The translations under genes were made by a program, and so were the position numbers. Of a stretch of DNA of 64,000 nucleotides, positions 50,151 through 63,066 are shown piece by piece. Within the stretch, counting starts at the first letter, position 1, and every line of letters begins with the position of its first letter. The DNA is from Syngnathus acus (taxonomy: Eukaryota; Chordata; Actinopteri; Syngnathiformes; Syngnathidae): NCBI RefSeq assembly GCF_901709675.1, contig NC_051108.1, positions 1,550,001-1,614,000 of the forward strand, in the 5' to 3' direction. The notes beneath the pieces are model-generated. The model had not been told where the DNA came from. It made no database searches and worked only from the letters and a program-made list of their open reading frames with translations.

Positions 50151-51514
50151 GTCCTTAATAAAAAGCTGATTCGGCTTTCGGCCCCTTTTTAAAAAAAAAA
50201 AATGAAAAGAAAACTCGCGTCACGGCCGGAACATTTGTGTGGCCTCTTATTATCTGGCGGCGAGGACGCTTAAAAAAATGGGACGGTTTGGTACGGGAAT
50301 AATTCTGCCAAATGAAATTGCATGATTGCACGTTTGAGGTCAGCGACGTGATTTACGGCTCGGTCGCAGCACACAGGCCGAATAAAACTTTGTTCTCGGG
50401 CATGTCAAGATGGCGCCCCGGAATGTCGGAGGGGGATCGTTTGTCACGGCGAGCTTTTAAGACTTTTATGGTGACCTTTTTTTTTTCCCGAACATGTGCG
50501 GCGAGTCATGCGAGTCCAATTGTTGTGTCAGTAGTGGTGCCACGGCAAAGATGAGACTTGTGTGGGAACATGACATCCTCTCAGCGTGCGCATTTCTGCT
50601 GACCAGAAGACCCCAAAAAATCTCAACATGGCACCCAGATGTCAAACCTCTCTCCGCACACACTCCGGAATGTCTCAAAGACAACAAAAAAAAAAAATCT
50701 TGAGCATGGGCAATTTGTAGCTGCGTTTGGATTTATTTTTAGAATATATCTCACCCTGGCAATTATTTCAGGGTGCTGAATTATGTATGATGCCGCCACG
50801 CTTCACGCTACCATGTGCCCCGACAATCCCCTTGTTTTTAATTTATTTATTTTGGTGAGGGGGGGGCGGAGAATCATTCTTCTACACTCTATTGTCGCTC
50901 AGAGGTCGGGTCTGACTGATGTTGGCCCGCTATCAAGAAATACCTGGAGGATTCCCTTACTCACGCTCCACTGTGGCAAGGTGCAAGACTGTCAAAAACC
51001 GAAAAGCTCTGACTCATTTTCACAGTCGTTTACGTGGCGCCGTCCATCCAGGTCCAAATATTTCAGCCAAATTTGTACCGCACACATTTGTGAAATTTTA
51101 AAAGCTTTTTGAAATAGCCCAAAATGAAGTTGTTTTCTTTTTTTTCTTTTTTTTTTTTTAAACGCTTGCGTTTGTTCTAAAAATTGGTTGCTAAAAAACA
51201 AGTGGCAGGAATTAATGATAATAATTGTTGTAAACAAGCCAACGCGCTTCGCCGACTTTAGAATTGAGTCATTAGGTTTGCCAGGAAATGGATATAATTA
51301 GATTATTTTATTATTGTGTGCGTGATTGCTCCGGTGTGACTGGTGTCATTACAAAAAAAGGGGAATAAAAAAATTGTGTGATTCACTCTCACGGAACGCA
51401 TCAGCACCCTCCTCCTTTCCCTACGTGCGTTGCCATGGGAACCGTGACGACGACGACTCCATCTCGGTGTCACAACAACAAAAAGAAAGACACCGATGCC
51501 GAGCGTGTTCAATC

Positions 51515-54153
51515 ATAGAGCAATTGCAACATTTATTGAAGTGTTGGCTTTCTTGTATTGATTTTTCAACACATTACAAAAATACATATATGCTCAAAAC
51601 AGCAGGTGTTCTGAGATGACTTTTTTTTTTTGTTGTTTTTTGTTTTCACAACAATGCACTCCCCCCTCCCTCCCCCCATTCCATTCCCCTGCCCTCCCTT
51701 CCCACCGGAAATAAAAAGCAACAAGGAAAAAAAAGTATTTTTGTACAAAGAGCCAAAGTTGTGAAAAGTGAAATCAGGGTCTCTTGTTCATTTTTTTTGT
51801 ATCATCACAAGACCTTCGAGCAACCATGAGGACACACGCGCATAAAAAACCTAAAACAAAAATGCTCTCAGTAGGTGGAAAAGTGTCCCTGCAAGTCCTC
51901 GTTTATTTTTTTTTTGGAAACAAAATATGGCACCTGACTTTGACATGATTGTGTAACTTTAAAGTCCCTCCACCAACATACAAGACTTATTATTTGCACT
52001 AAGCAAGTACATTTCATGGCTGGCATACTTTCGTGTGAATTCCTGATCAAAATTCAGGGATTTTTTTTCTCTCCCCCCGATTGGAACACAAAAGAGGACG
52101 AGGACATTTATTTTATTTTTTTTCTAAATGAAATATGGCATCTGCTGCTTTCATGTGGCTTTTGCTGTCTTCACTCCCTCCCGAAAAGAAGATGCGGCCC
52201 GTTCAAAAAAAAAAAAAAAAACATATTTCATATGCTTCCAATTTGATTTGAATGACTCTTGTGTGCCTGGTCAAGGTCCCGCCGCCAATGCCGCTCACAC
52301 ATCTTCATCCCTCTGCCTTTCATTTTGACAACAAGTCGGGGAGGGGGACTCCTTCAAGGTCACGCAGCCAGATGTGCTCAACATTATCATAACTCCAATC
52401 TTTTATTATTTTGCGGTTATTGTCTTGCCTCCGTGTTCATTTTCATGCTGAATGGCTTTTGTTAAACCTCCTGTTACATGACATTGTCAGCCACAGAAAA
52501 AAAAAAATGTTACTGGGTCAGTTTGACTCAGGGCGTGTGCAGGTAGCGTGAAATAAATCATTTTCCCGGATGTGCTGATGACACTAATTAAGCCAAGCAC
52601 ATGAAGTTGATGATAAGAAGCTATTTAAAGGCGGTCACGTTGGCCTTGTGTGTGTGGGAATATTTCCAATATGTATAAATATAGTCCTAAAAATGATCAA
52701 CTCAGTTCTAATCAATTTAATTGCAAAAAAAATTAAACCTTTTTTGAGTTAAGCAGAAGATACCAAAAAATTCTTTTCCCTGCAACGTAATAGGATAGTT
52801 AAAGAGGGCGAAGGTGGGCGGGGCCTGAGGCAACAACGCACATTTTTGCACACACACACACGCACGCACACAAACGGAATGACGACGCAAGCAGCTGGTC
52901 TTCTTGATTGTTTTTCGTACGCCTCTTTCGGAAAACAGTCGGGGCGCATATATGTTTTTTTTGTTTTTTGATTTTTATTAACTAACCAAAAAAGGTCATC
53001 TATTTACATAAACGGGACTGTTCCCCTCTCACGTGGATCACAAGTAGTTTTAACTTAACAAGCAGACATATTAAATATGGTGGTTCAATCCTACATGGGC
53101 AAATGCATTAAGTGCAACTGTTTTTTTTTTTCTTTCTGAATTGTTTTACGTCCTGGCCGACATCAAACACAGCAACTGTGTTTGCTTACAATTAAGCGCA
53201 TGTTTTCACTTTATAATTTTTTTTATTTTATTTTTTTTAAATCCTTATTGAGCAGTGCTGGAGAGGAGGGGGCAAGATTGTAGTCCGCTGCTGCATTTAG
53301 CATATAGAAAACATCATTTACTCACTCACGTGATAATAAGCTTCCTTAGAGGACAAAACTAGATTATTATCATTGTTACTAAGGGTGACTCCTTGCCAAT
53401 TATTTTTTAGAAAATTTAAAAAAAAAATGAGCACATTAAAAAAACACACACACAAAAGATGTATCTGCACATGCCAAATGTTACCCAAAAAAAACAAACA
53501 ATAAATACAGAAATTATTGCACAGTAGAAAGGCTCCATGGAATTCCTTAAATCCTCAGAGGTGTCTGGACAAGGTTAAAAGTTTTAATATTCTCAGGCGA
53601 CAGGGAAATAAAAAAAAGAAAAAGAGAAAAGAAACATCAATCAGTTTAGTTTTTTTTTTTTTTTTTTTGATTTTTTTTTTTTTTTACGTAAAGAGAGCTT
53701 ATCCAGCCATGCCCCTTGTTCAAAGTAGTCATAGGAAAGATGTCTGCAGAGAGTCTCAGTCATCCGGGTCAGGGTAATCCTCAAAAGTTGAATCGAGGCA
53801 ACTGGATTTTTGTCTTAGCTGTCTTAAGATATTTCAACTTTTGATCCAAAAGGATTCTTCAATTGTGGAGACTCTACACTGTGCCAGTTTGTAAATTTTC
53901 AAGAAGTGTGGACGCTATTGCTAGGTAACATGTGAAATTAGTTATGTAAATATCCAAAGGTGTCAGAAAAAAAAAAATTACAATTAACTTCATCACTACT
54001 TATGACTGAATGGAAGAAGCCTTACGGACTAAAGTTGAAATCCATTTATTTCCCGGCCAGGAAGAGTCCAGTTGGCGCCATTCAACTTTTGCAGATCATA
54101 AGGGGAGATGAGTGCGTGTACATGTGCTCTACGTTTGTGTGTGTGAGAGACGC
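51515..54153 (-). other. Probable bcl11b 3' UTR
   Basis: Directly downstream of the bcl11b stop on the minus strand. The stretch is AT-rich with many homopolymer A runs in transcript orientation and no competing gene. Candidate AATAAA signals (seen as TTTATT on the plus strand) lie at 54045-54050 (proximal), about 52974, 51902-51907 and 51532-51537 (distal). BCL11B orthologues have multi-kilobase 3' UTRs, so the distal signal is plausible; the true 3' end is not determinable from sequence alone. Confidence 0.45.
53650..53685. repeat. Poly-T tracts
   Basis: T19 and T15 runs separated by GA, inside the probable 3' UTR. Confidence 0.95.
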
Positions 54154-56216
54154 TTAGCTTCGCTCGGCTTGCTCCAGTTTGACCTCGCTCGCCATCAAAT
54201 GTTCGCCGTGCCACTTCTTCATGTGTTTTTCCAGCGTGCTGTAGACGCTGAAGGGCATGTGGCAGATGTCGCAACGGTACACCTCCTTGCCGAACTGGCC
54301 GTGCGTCTTCATGTGGCGCGTCAGCTTGGAGCTCTGGGCGCAGGCGTAGCTGCACAGGTCGCACTTATAGGGCCTCTCGCCCGTGTGGCTGCGCCGGTGC
54401 ACTGTCAGGTTGCTGCAGTTCTTGAACACTTTGCCGCAGTACTCGCAGGTGTCGTTGCGCCGGTCTTTGGAGCTGGGCGGCCGGCCGGGCCCCGGTCCGC
54501 GCAGGAGGTGCGGCGTGCTGCTCCCGCTTCGGCCCGAGGCGCTGCCGCCCTCCATCAGCTCCCCCGGCGGCGTGGAGAAGCGCAGGCTGCCCGTCTCAGA
54601 GGAGGAGTGCTCTGAAGAGGTGGCGAAGGGGGACTGGCGTGAGTCCGTGAAGCCCAAGAAGGGCTCCCGGATGAAGTGGCGAGAGGCTGCGTACCCGGCC
54701 AGGAGCTGCGAGTAGACGTTTTCCGGCGAGATGAGCGGCAGAGCCGGCGGCAGTTCCAAATGGTCTCGCTCGATCTTGATCCTCTTGTTGTTGTTGTTGG
54801 ACGGGCTCGGGCTGGTGATGGGCGTGGGTCGGCGCTGGAAGAGTCCCGGGAAGGACTCGACTTGGGATACGCCCATCCTGCCGTTCATCACGGGCCTGAG
54901 CTCCGGCTCGTCCGGCTCCCTCATGGGCTCCCTGTCGCTCTGCCGCTCTCGCTCCGGCTCGCCCCCGTTGGTGCCGTCGCCGTTGGGCTGCCTCTCCATG
55001 CTCCTCTTGTTGGGGTTCAGTCTGAGATGATTGTCAAGATGGTTGTAAGGATGCATGATGCCCACCCCGCCGCTCTCACCTACTCGCTCGGGGCCCAGGA
55101 GCTTCTCCTTGGGAGACTGCCTGGGCCCGTTTTCCCGATTGGGGTTGAACTCTTGGGAGTCCTCGCTCAGGTTGGAATCCGGCCTTCCGTTCCTTAGCTC
55201 TTCCTCCTCCTCTTCTTCCTCCTCCTCCTCCTCCTCCTCTTCTTCCTCCTCCTCATTTTCCATCCCCGCCACTCTTCCGTCGCCCTCCCGGAGCTTGTCT
55301 TCGCCCTCGCCTCCGTCTCCTCGGTTTTCCGCCTCGGGGGAGTCGCCCATGGAGCCGGACTTGTTGTGCATGTGTGTCTTCATGTGCCTCTTGAGCTTGC
55401 TGGCTTGGGAGCAGGCGTGGTCGCACAGGTGGCACTTGTACGGCCTCTCTCCGGTGTGGCTGCGGCGGTGCACGATCAGGTTGCTCTGGAACTTGAAGAT
55501 CTTGCCGCAGAATTCGCAGGATTTGGATTTCCCCGCCGACTGGTTCTGACCCTGTGAGTCGGGGGGACTGGAGGAGCCGTGCCCACCCTGCGGAGTGGGC
55601 GGCTGCGGGCCGTAGGTGAGAAAGGCCGGCGGCTTGGAGCCCGGCTGGAAGAGCGTGGGACTTAGCAGGCGGTGCATGGGTGGCACGCGGTTAGGAGACA
55701 AGGGCGGCGTGGGCCCTCCGTTGTTGTTGGTGTTACCCGCCAGCTCCCTCAGACGCCGCGAGAAGTCCATGGACGGGGGCTCCATGGGGGTCAGGCGCAT
55801 CACCCTTTCAAAGGCACTGGGGTGCTGGGAGAGCAGCCCCATCTCTTCAGGGCCCAGCCGCTCCAGCGGGGGCCTGGGAGGGGGCGGCGGACTCACAAAG
55901 GGCGGAGTGGCCGGGAGCCGGGTCTCCATGAAGCCCGGTGGCGGGGGGTGTTCCCTGAGCAAGGGTGCGGCCATACGCAGGAGGTGGAAGGGATTGTTGG
56001 TGTCGCCCAAGAAGGTGGGCAGGGGCGAGCGGGGCAGGGCGTCAGCGCCCGGCGGGGGCGGCAGGGCCATGCGGGGGGTGAGCGAGCAGTTGGCCAGGTG
56101 GTTGTCCAGGTAGATGCGGATTCCATGAGTGTGCTGGGCGTGCTGGAGGAGAAACCAGGCGCTGGTGAAGGTCTGCTTGCAGCTGGTGCAGATGTAGCTG
56201 GATGGCTCGTCTTTGT
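54154..56216 (-). CDS. bcl11b: Bcl11b zinc-finger transcription factor, terminal exon
   Basis: BCL11B (CTIP2) is a nuclear C2H2 zinc-finger regulator that recruits NuRD/SWI-SNF complexes in T-cell, neuron and skin development. This 2063-nt exon starts after a splice acceptor (TTTCCGCAG, AG at 56218-56217) and ends at TAA (54156-54154). It encodes the final 687 residues, close to the human last exon. In order: a degenerate finger (CTSC...HAQHTH, about 56190-56115); the [13 protein letters not shown] segment; fingers 2-3 (CEFCGKIF to HMKTH, about 55524-55371); a run of about 19 Glu (55254-55198); a KRIKIE basic motif; the [16 protein letters not shown] segment; and the C-terminal triple finger (CEYCGKVF to MKKWH, about 54455-54205). 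The ending KLEQAERS is the BCL11B type, unlike BCL11A. Upstream exons (N-terminal NuRD motif and CCHC finger) are not in the window. Whether it is teleost paralogue a or b cannot be told. Confidence 0.96.
55198..55254 (-). repeat. In-frame GAA/GAG repeat (poly-Glu) in bcl11b
   Basis: Nineteen consecutive Glu codons (mixed GAG and GAA) within the acidic linker between the two finger clusters. BCL11A and BCL11B both carry an acidic run here. The mixed codons suggest an old, fairly stable tract. Confidence 0.9.
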
Positions 56217-56559
56217 CTGCGGAAATGGGGGGGGGACACAAAAGATATTTTGAGTTCATGTCCTTCATCCCAAACATTAAACACATATTTAAAGCAGATA
56301 ATATCGGCTCAGACACATGACTTGTCTCCATTGGGAAGACATTCTGTAAAAGTGTGTCTGGGGGGAATTTGACGGCGCGTGCTTCAGTATACCTCGCTTT
56401 GTGCAGCTGAAAGAATAAAAGATGGGGTGAGGGGGGTGGAGATTGCCTTGCTTCCTCTAATTGATAAATTAATTAAGAAAAAGACTTTTGTCCAGATAGT
56501 GTATACGTGTTTGTCCGTTTGTGTGTGCATGCGTGCGTTTATTGGGGCTAATGCAGATG

Positions 56560-56680
56560 GCAGGTAGCGAGTGCCCTAAGGCCACCACACATTATGCAAA
56601 TGTTGATGTCAGCCTCGGCTTTAATATACAGATCCATCTCGTCTGTTCTGTCATTTCCATACGGAGGCGGCAGGGGAAGC
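56560..56680. promoter_or_regulatory. Candidate intronic regulatory element with octamer
   Basis: CACATTATGCAAATGTTGATG holds a perfect octamer ATGCAAAT; GGCTTTAATATACAG and TGTCATTTCC follow in complex sequence 350 bp upstream of the terminal exon. Inference from motifs. Confidence 0.28.
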
Positions 56681-57978
56681 GGGGTGGGGGGAGCATGCAA
56701 GGGAGGGGGGGGGGGGGGGTAAATATGCAATGTTAATATAAAAAGATGGAGGGGTGATATCGGACAAAAAGGCCAGGCGCACAAAAGAAAGCAGCGAGCG
56801 AGATGATTGCGTGACACGTTTTGGTGCAGTTACTGCCGCTGCAACACACACACGCACATTCAGACGCAGGCCAAGCGCACACGGCGGCGACCCTCATTGA
56901 CAAATTGCTCGTCGGAGTGACTTAATAAGGCCAAATGAATCGATCAGTCACCGCGCCGAGGCCTTTGTTGGGATTTATCTAATTGAACGCAGACGCTTGC
57001 CTGCAATGGCATCTGCATCTGCTTATGCAGCATCGCAAGCTACCGCCGCCCCTCGTTGGAGGCGTTTGTGGGCACGTTGTCAAATTTTGGGCTTGGATAC
57101 CAGGAACCCCTTCGGCACGACTCAAATATCTTCCGTGTTGATTTAAACTGGGACTGAAAGAGGGTAGACTCATGTTTCTCCATCCGTGTCAGACAAAGGT
57201 CTGACTTTGGACTCGGGTCGTCGTCCACGAGGCGGAGCAATTGAGGGTGGAACATTGAGATGAGGTGAAAGATGGAAAATGGCAGCTTTTACAGGAAGTG
57301 GCTGGGGTTTTTTTTCGGTTAAGGTTCTAGGTAAGGTAGAAAATTGGCAGGTCAATTTCATCCATCCATTTACATGACTTTTTATATCGTTCAGGGGCAT
57401 CGGGAAGAAGGCAGGAAAATTGCAGCTTTCGTGGCCTTTTTTTTTTTTTCTTTCCTCCTACTACCTCCAGTGCTTCCATCCTCTGAACTGGATTTACTGG
57501 GGTCTGACCACGAATCTGTTTTCTTATCTTTATCCTCTTTAGGTGAAAATATAAGTAAAATCATTTTTTTGCGTGTTATAATTTTCATTTTAATACCGTG
57601 CTTGTCGCTTGCATCCGCTACAGGAAGCTGAATGAGGGCTCTGATTGGTTGAGCTCTGTCGGGTGTGGACGGCTTGTGTGTGTTTGGGGGGGGGTCAGCA
57701 AAGGCTAATGAGGAGCTCATTTACTGATTCTGTCACTTTTTCGCTGCTATTAGCGGAGATCTGTTGCACTGTTTTGGCTGGGAGGGATGCGACCTGACTC
57801 CCGCTACTAATGTGTGTGCGCGAGTGGCGGGCTGCCTGCCTGTGTTTAGTTTGGCTTGGCTTCACACGGCCGCTTGGCAGCTTCGTGCTGGACAGCTTAG
57901 CAGCTTGGACGGGGAGACGAGAGCGCGAGATGCAAGGGTGGGGGGGAGTGTAAGAGGGGGGACTCGACTTAGTTGGGC

Positions 57979-57994
57979 ACACACACACACACAC
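57979..57994. repeat. AC microsatellite
   Basis: Eight AC/CA units. Confidence 0.85.
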
Positions 57995-59019
57995 GGAGTG
58001 TATTTACAAGCCCCCGAGGACCCGGCGGCTGTATAATCTGATCGCCAAACAAGGATCAATACGGCAAAATGTAGCGAGAGACGTCTTGATTTGTTGTTGT
58101 TGTTATTGTTTATTTTTGATATTCCATCCATCACCGCATGCCTACGAGCCAATAAATAAGTTATCCTTCCCTGCCGCCGCCATTGCCCCCCCCCCTTCTT
58201 CCGCCACAAATTTGCATCTTGTCATAACTTAGCCCGCCGCGCCATAAGGGAGGTGTGTCTGCTAATAGAGTGACAGCTGATGGCTGCTGCCTAATGACCA
58301 CCAAAGACACATTTCATCAAGTTCTCGAACAAGCCAGAAATGGAGGGGAGGGGGTGAGGGAGGTGATGATAGCGTCATAAAAAAACAGCCCTTTGTGTAT
58401 TTTTACGATTTCAGCTTCCACCTCAGCATATTGTTGATTTTCAAGTCAATGTTTTTTGAGCTGTTTTAACAGGATTCATTGTTTCTTCCTGTTTAGATTG
58501 CATGGCTTCCTGTGCAAGACCGCAAGTAGGAAGTGAAGCCGCTCGTGTGCCCGATTGCAACCATCTTGGCTTCACCCCATTGCCCCGGGGAATTATCGTA
58601 AGTCTATTTTTATCGCATATTGTGCTGTGTAGCTTTCATTACAACTTATGTTTAAAATCCAAATATATAAAAAATCAAAAATAACAATGCCACACACACA
58701 TGGCTGGAAGGCCTCCTCATTCTTGCCTATTAGTGAATGAAGCGAGTCCGTGACTCATTTTACTTTGCTGCAATTAGAGGCTAAGCTCCGCCTACTGATG
58801 ACCATGATCAAGTACACTTACACACACACACCATCAACAATTACTTCTCTACCTATCTAGCTTCTGAGCTGGAGGCTTTCGGATAGACTGTCCAGGTGCG
58901 CGCGTAGACAGGCGAAGGTTTCCCAGGGAGGGAAGAATTAAAAAGGCGAGATCGGCTTGGGAGGGCCACGCCGGGCCGCATGCATCAAAACAAAAGCCGA
59001 TGGCCAGGAGCCCTGCAGG

Positions 59020-59420
59020 AAGTAATTAAAAGACTGGCACATGTACACCGGCGCAGTTAAGGTGGGCCGCTAATAACATTCTCTTTCTCCTCCGTTTCTC
59101 TTCTTACTCCAACCGCCGTGCCAATTAAAGATCTGAGCTTTACATCACGTTTTATTCCTTCCAGATTGCCTTTTATAGCCGTTATTTTTGCCTTAAAGTA
59201 CAAACAAAATGCCAGCCAATGGCTATCGACTGCTCGCATATGGCCGCCGTCGAGAAATGGGAGCGAGGAGCGAGTCGAGGAGGAGGCGCTGACGGTTGGG
59301 GGAGCGGGAGGTAGACAGCGGGCATATGGCGCAGACATGTGGATTTGTCTTTAATTTAGGAATTCACATATGCCGTCGCTCCCGCCATCCTCGCCTGTGT
59401 CGCAATCTCGCGCTAATCCA
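59020..59420. promoter_or_regulatory. Candidate intronic conserved element
   Basis: Complex DNA with GGAAGTAATTAAAAG, GCTAATAACATTC, GTGCCAATTAAAGATC, TCTTTAATTTAGGAATTC and two CATATGG/CATATGC words. AT-rich motif clusters surround a GC-rich centre. Enhancer role inferred. Confidence 0.3.
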
Positions 59421-62400
59421 CGCCGAAAAGCTACCAAATGGAAGCTCTCATCGTCCGTGTTGATTGCACTCTCCAAACTTTGTTTTGGAGGACCGTTGCA
59501 TTTTCGGGCTAAATAGTGCAAATGCCGACATAACTACAATGCAAAACGTTTACTGGGCAGTCATAGAAGATCAAAATGTGTGCGTGTGGCTGTGTTTGTG
59601 TGGCATTCCCGGCGGGTTGCAGGTTGGCTGCGCCATTCCGACATTCCATCAAGGGCGACGCGGCACAACACATTTACACTCCGAACAAAGCCGCCTGCAG
59701 GCGAGGCCGCTGGGACGCCAACCTGTCCCCGCCAGCCCCTCCCCATCTCCAGCCTCCACACACACACACGCGTGTACACACTAGGGGGAACGCACTGTGC
59801 ACCTGTCAGGGGTTAGCTGACACCTCTCCTGCTGGCAAAGCAGCTCCTCATTAGCATGGCTGTGATCTAGGGGTCCCCGGGGGGTCCCAACCTCCACACC
59901 TCGCCCCTGTGCCCACCTCTACACCTCTGCTCCTCCTCCTCCCTCCTCGGGCTCCCACTCTGCTCTGATGGCTTGTTTGTCATAAAGGCGGCTAATCAAG
60001 GGGGCCACGGGGGCTGGGCAGATCAACCGGGGACGGCGAGCTGGGGTGAAGAGACGCAACTGCCCCTGCCTTGGTGTGTGTCCGCTGGCTGTCACGTGCA
60101 TGGCGTGTTGGGTATGGGGGGGGGGGGATTGGTACGGGACGGGCCGAGACGACAGTAGCAGGCAGGGGGTGAGGCACTCGCACAGTGGGGCTGGCTCCAT
60201 GTTAAATGGAACCAGCTTCAGCTTGCTAACCATATGCATCTGTGTGTGTGTGTCTGTGCATTTGTGCGTATTTGTGTGTGTGCAGCCAATATGAGCGACT
60301 AATAGGTCTGACAACACAAAAAGATTTAAAGCTGTCAACATGGTTGCGCTCGCCACGTATGAGTTCGGCAACACTACACGGCACGTTTCGTTCAGGCTCG
60401 ACTTATTTGCTACCTGGTCGGGGAGTCGTCATAGAAAGACAAAAACAGGAAGTACAACACAGAAATGAGGTTCCCTAAACTGTGAAGATTTAAAATTTTA
60501 AGAGGCTGTGATCCAGTCTGACGGTAAAAAAAAAAAAAACGAGTTTGACAAGCGCATAAAAATGCAAAACATAAAATATTAGGGTGGCGTTGGCGAGGCG
60601 CCGGAAATGAGAAGGCCACCTCAAGATAGTGCAATACGTTTGTGCGGAAAGGAAATTAAACTGTTCATTTGCTTTCATTTTTGCCGAGATGGCGCGTGCA
60701 CGCCGCCGGAGGCGACGCGGCGCGTCTAGGCGATGACAGCTGGATGCGCCAAAGCGGCCCGGCCGCAGCAAAGTGTCAAGTGAAAACTGCCACTAATTGA
60801 ATTGGAAAGTTGGAAAGTCATGAAAACGCAATGAGTCAAGACCCCCTCCGTACGCCACCCCCACCCGTGGGTAAAAAAAAATAAATAAAGAAAAATGGCC
60901 TTTTTTATGTAACACGTCTAATCTGTGTTCCAAGCACCCCTGGAAAATGACTAAAATGAACCAAGATGTCAGACTGTTTTTTCGGGGACCTAAATTCCCA
61001 AACTCCCTGAATCTGCCATTCCAAAGCAGTCTGGCTGGGAGAGCGGCTTGTAATTGGTGGAGAACCAGGAAGTGCATGACCTGTGGGGTCTGGCGCGGCA
61101 AAATTGCGAGGACACTCGGCCCAAAAGGAAGAAGAAAAGAAAATTGGCATCTGTTGAGGAAGCCGAGGGAAAATGCTTTTATCGCCACCACCTGCCATTC
61201 TATTGTTGATAACGGAAACACCGGCACTTAAAGGCGGCGTTGTGGAGCCGCGCAGCGGGCGGCGGCATCAAGGAAACAATGGCGTCATCGACGGCTATGA
61301 CAAAAAAAAGGCGCATCTTTAATAATAACAGGCAGGCGCAACAAGCAGAATGTGAAATCTTCCCCAGGAAAAGGTCACCTTCCGCTGGGCCTTTTGGTTG
61401 CCTTTGAACGGATAAAAAGCAGCTTTGACGACTTTGAGCGTTTTCCATCCAAATGAGCTTGAGCCCAGCCCCTGAGGGACGCCCGCTTTGTCCGGGCGTT
61501 CGCTGTCCCATTCACCGCCGTTGCGTTGCCTTTATTGACTCCGACGTGCTAATGCCGCTTAGACGGGTTGTTAGATGTTCAGAGCAAAAGCGCCCACGCC
61601 TTCCCCTTCTCTGGGAAGAGCGGCAGAAACTTCCAGCGCAATTTCAATAGGCCAATGTCTTTTGATTGACTCGGACGAGGCAAACATAGTTTCCTCTTGT
61701 GGTTCGACACATCCTCCGGACCCGTTTGAGCATCTTCAGGCACTTGTAATGTTGCCCAGCTGGCTCGGACACTCGCGGTTTACACGCAGCCTGCAAGAAG
61801 CCTTCGGTCGGCATCTTGAGTAAATACAGCGAGTCGGTCCCTACTTAGTTCCGGAACACAGTCTCCCCAAGTTTTTGTGTTAAAACTTGTATTAGTCGAG
61901 ATGCCAATTTGCCAGTGAGCTAATTAGCGCTAGTGCGCTAATGCAAAAAACAAAACAAAAAAAAAAACAATGTGACGTGATTGCGATGGGTTCCGCTCAA
62001 GCATAGCGCCAAATTGCAGCCGGCTAAATGTTCGCTAAATTGATTAGCGGAGTGTCGGCAAACGTCTCCGCTAATCAATTAATGATTGTTTTTTTTAAAA
62101 CAATACCCCTAATCAAGTCTTATTCACTCGTCACTTTAAAGATTTTGCTTCACGGATCTCATGTGCGACGTGACACAAAACATTCGAGTGGCGGCGATAC
62201 GACACCCATACAGCAGTTAGCGATTTGCGGAGTGGAAATGAACTGACGTTAGCCATGCTAGTAAACTAGCAAGCCGCTTTGATATAGCGAGCGTCTCGTC
62301 TTTATTTCACCAGCTGTGGACGTGCTAACTCTTGTAGCAGCTCGCAAACGTTCTTTTTAATTCACGCCGCTACTGTTGGGATGGTTCTGTCAGTTGGGTC

Positions 62401-62646
62401 GCCGTTATCGAGGTCCACAACAACGGCACTCGGTTAGCATCGGTAACGGATCTGTTGCCTTGTTTGGCGACTCTGACGTTGGTTCCCATGGCCCGCTGAA
62501 AACACAAACATCTTTCATCTCGCGTCTTTTGCTTTTCACGCCGCGGGTCCTGAAACCTTCCCAGGTGCGTCCAACTGCCTCGACGGCGCAAATAGAGACA
62601 TGCTCGTCCCTCGGCGCGGACACACCCTGCGCATAGTTTTCCGTAA

Positions 62647-62666
62647 GTGTGTGTGTGTGTGTGTGT
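62647..62666. repeat. GT microsatellite
   Basis: Ten GT units. Confidence 0.9.
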
Positions 62667-62873
62667 TTGAATATGTGTTTGACTGGTCTCCGTTTGGCCT
62701 CAGGGCCTCCCTGGAGAATTTTGTGTGGCCTCTCTTTCACTCTCTCAATTGGTTCTCATTATCTCTCTGTCTTTGCGGCTGTTATCACGCTGATACATTT
62801 CCTGCTGTTGGCACGGCTCCTGCATAGCTGATGGTTAAAAGAAAGCTGCTTTCATCTCGCCATTGCCTTTAGG

Positions 62874-62899
62874 ACACACACACACACACACACACACAC
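62874..62899. repeat. AC microsatellite
   Basis: Thirteen AC units; complementary to the GT array about 210 bp to the left. Confidence 0.9.
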
Positions 62900-63047
62900 G
62901 CATGCACGCATACGTATACAAATGAGCAGGGGTAGCTTGGTTGGGGCCAGCATTGCCCCCGCCAGACCACAGGCCCAGACAAGCTCCACTGGCACACATC
63001 AACCTGATAGCATCTCCACTTTATTTCATTTTGGGAAAGACAGGAAA

Positions 63048-63066
63048 GGGGGGGGGGGGGGGGGGG
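63048..63066. repeat. 19-base G run
   Basis: Nineteen consecutive G. Prone to slippage and sequencing error and able to form quadruplex structures. Confidence 0.9.

Larger units (their letters stand above)
47741..51514. other. Gene-free DNA downstream of bcl11b
   Basis: No supported gene. GGTT/GCTN-type degenerate tetranucleotide sequence lies at 47730-47830 and 48660-48860, T and A runs at 47836-47849 and 50191-50202, G runs at 48019-48033. A local duplication with a minisatellite at 49936-50150 and a CTCF-like motif at 48393 are separate entries. The GC-rich frame at 49509-49901 has no recognisable features. Confidence 0.5.
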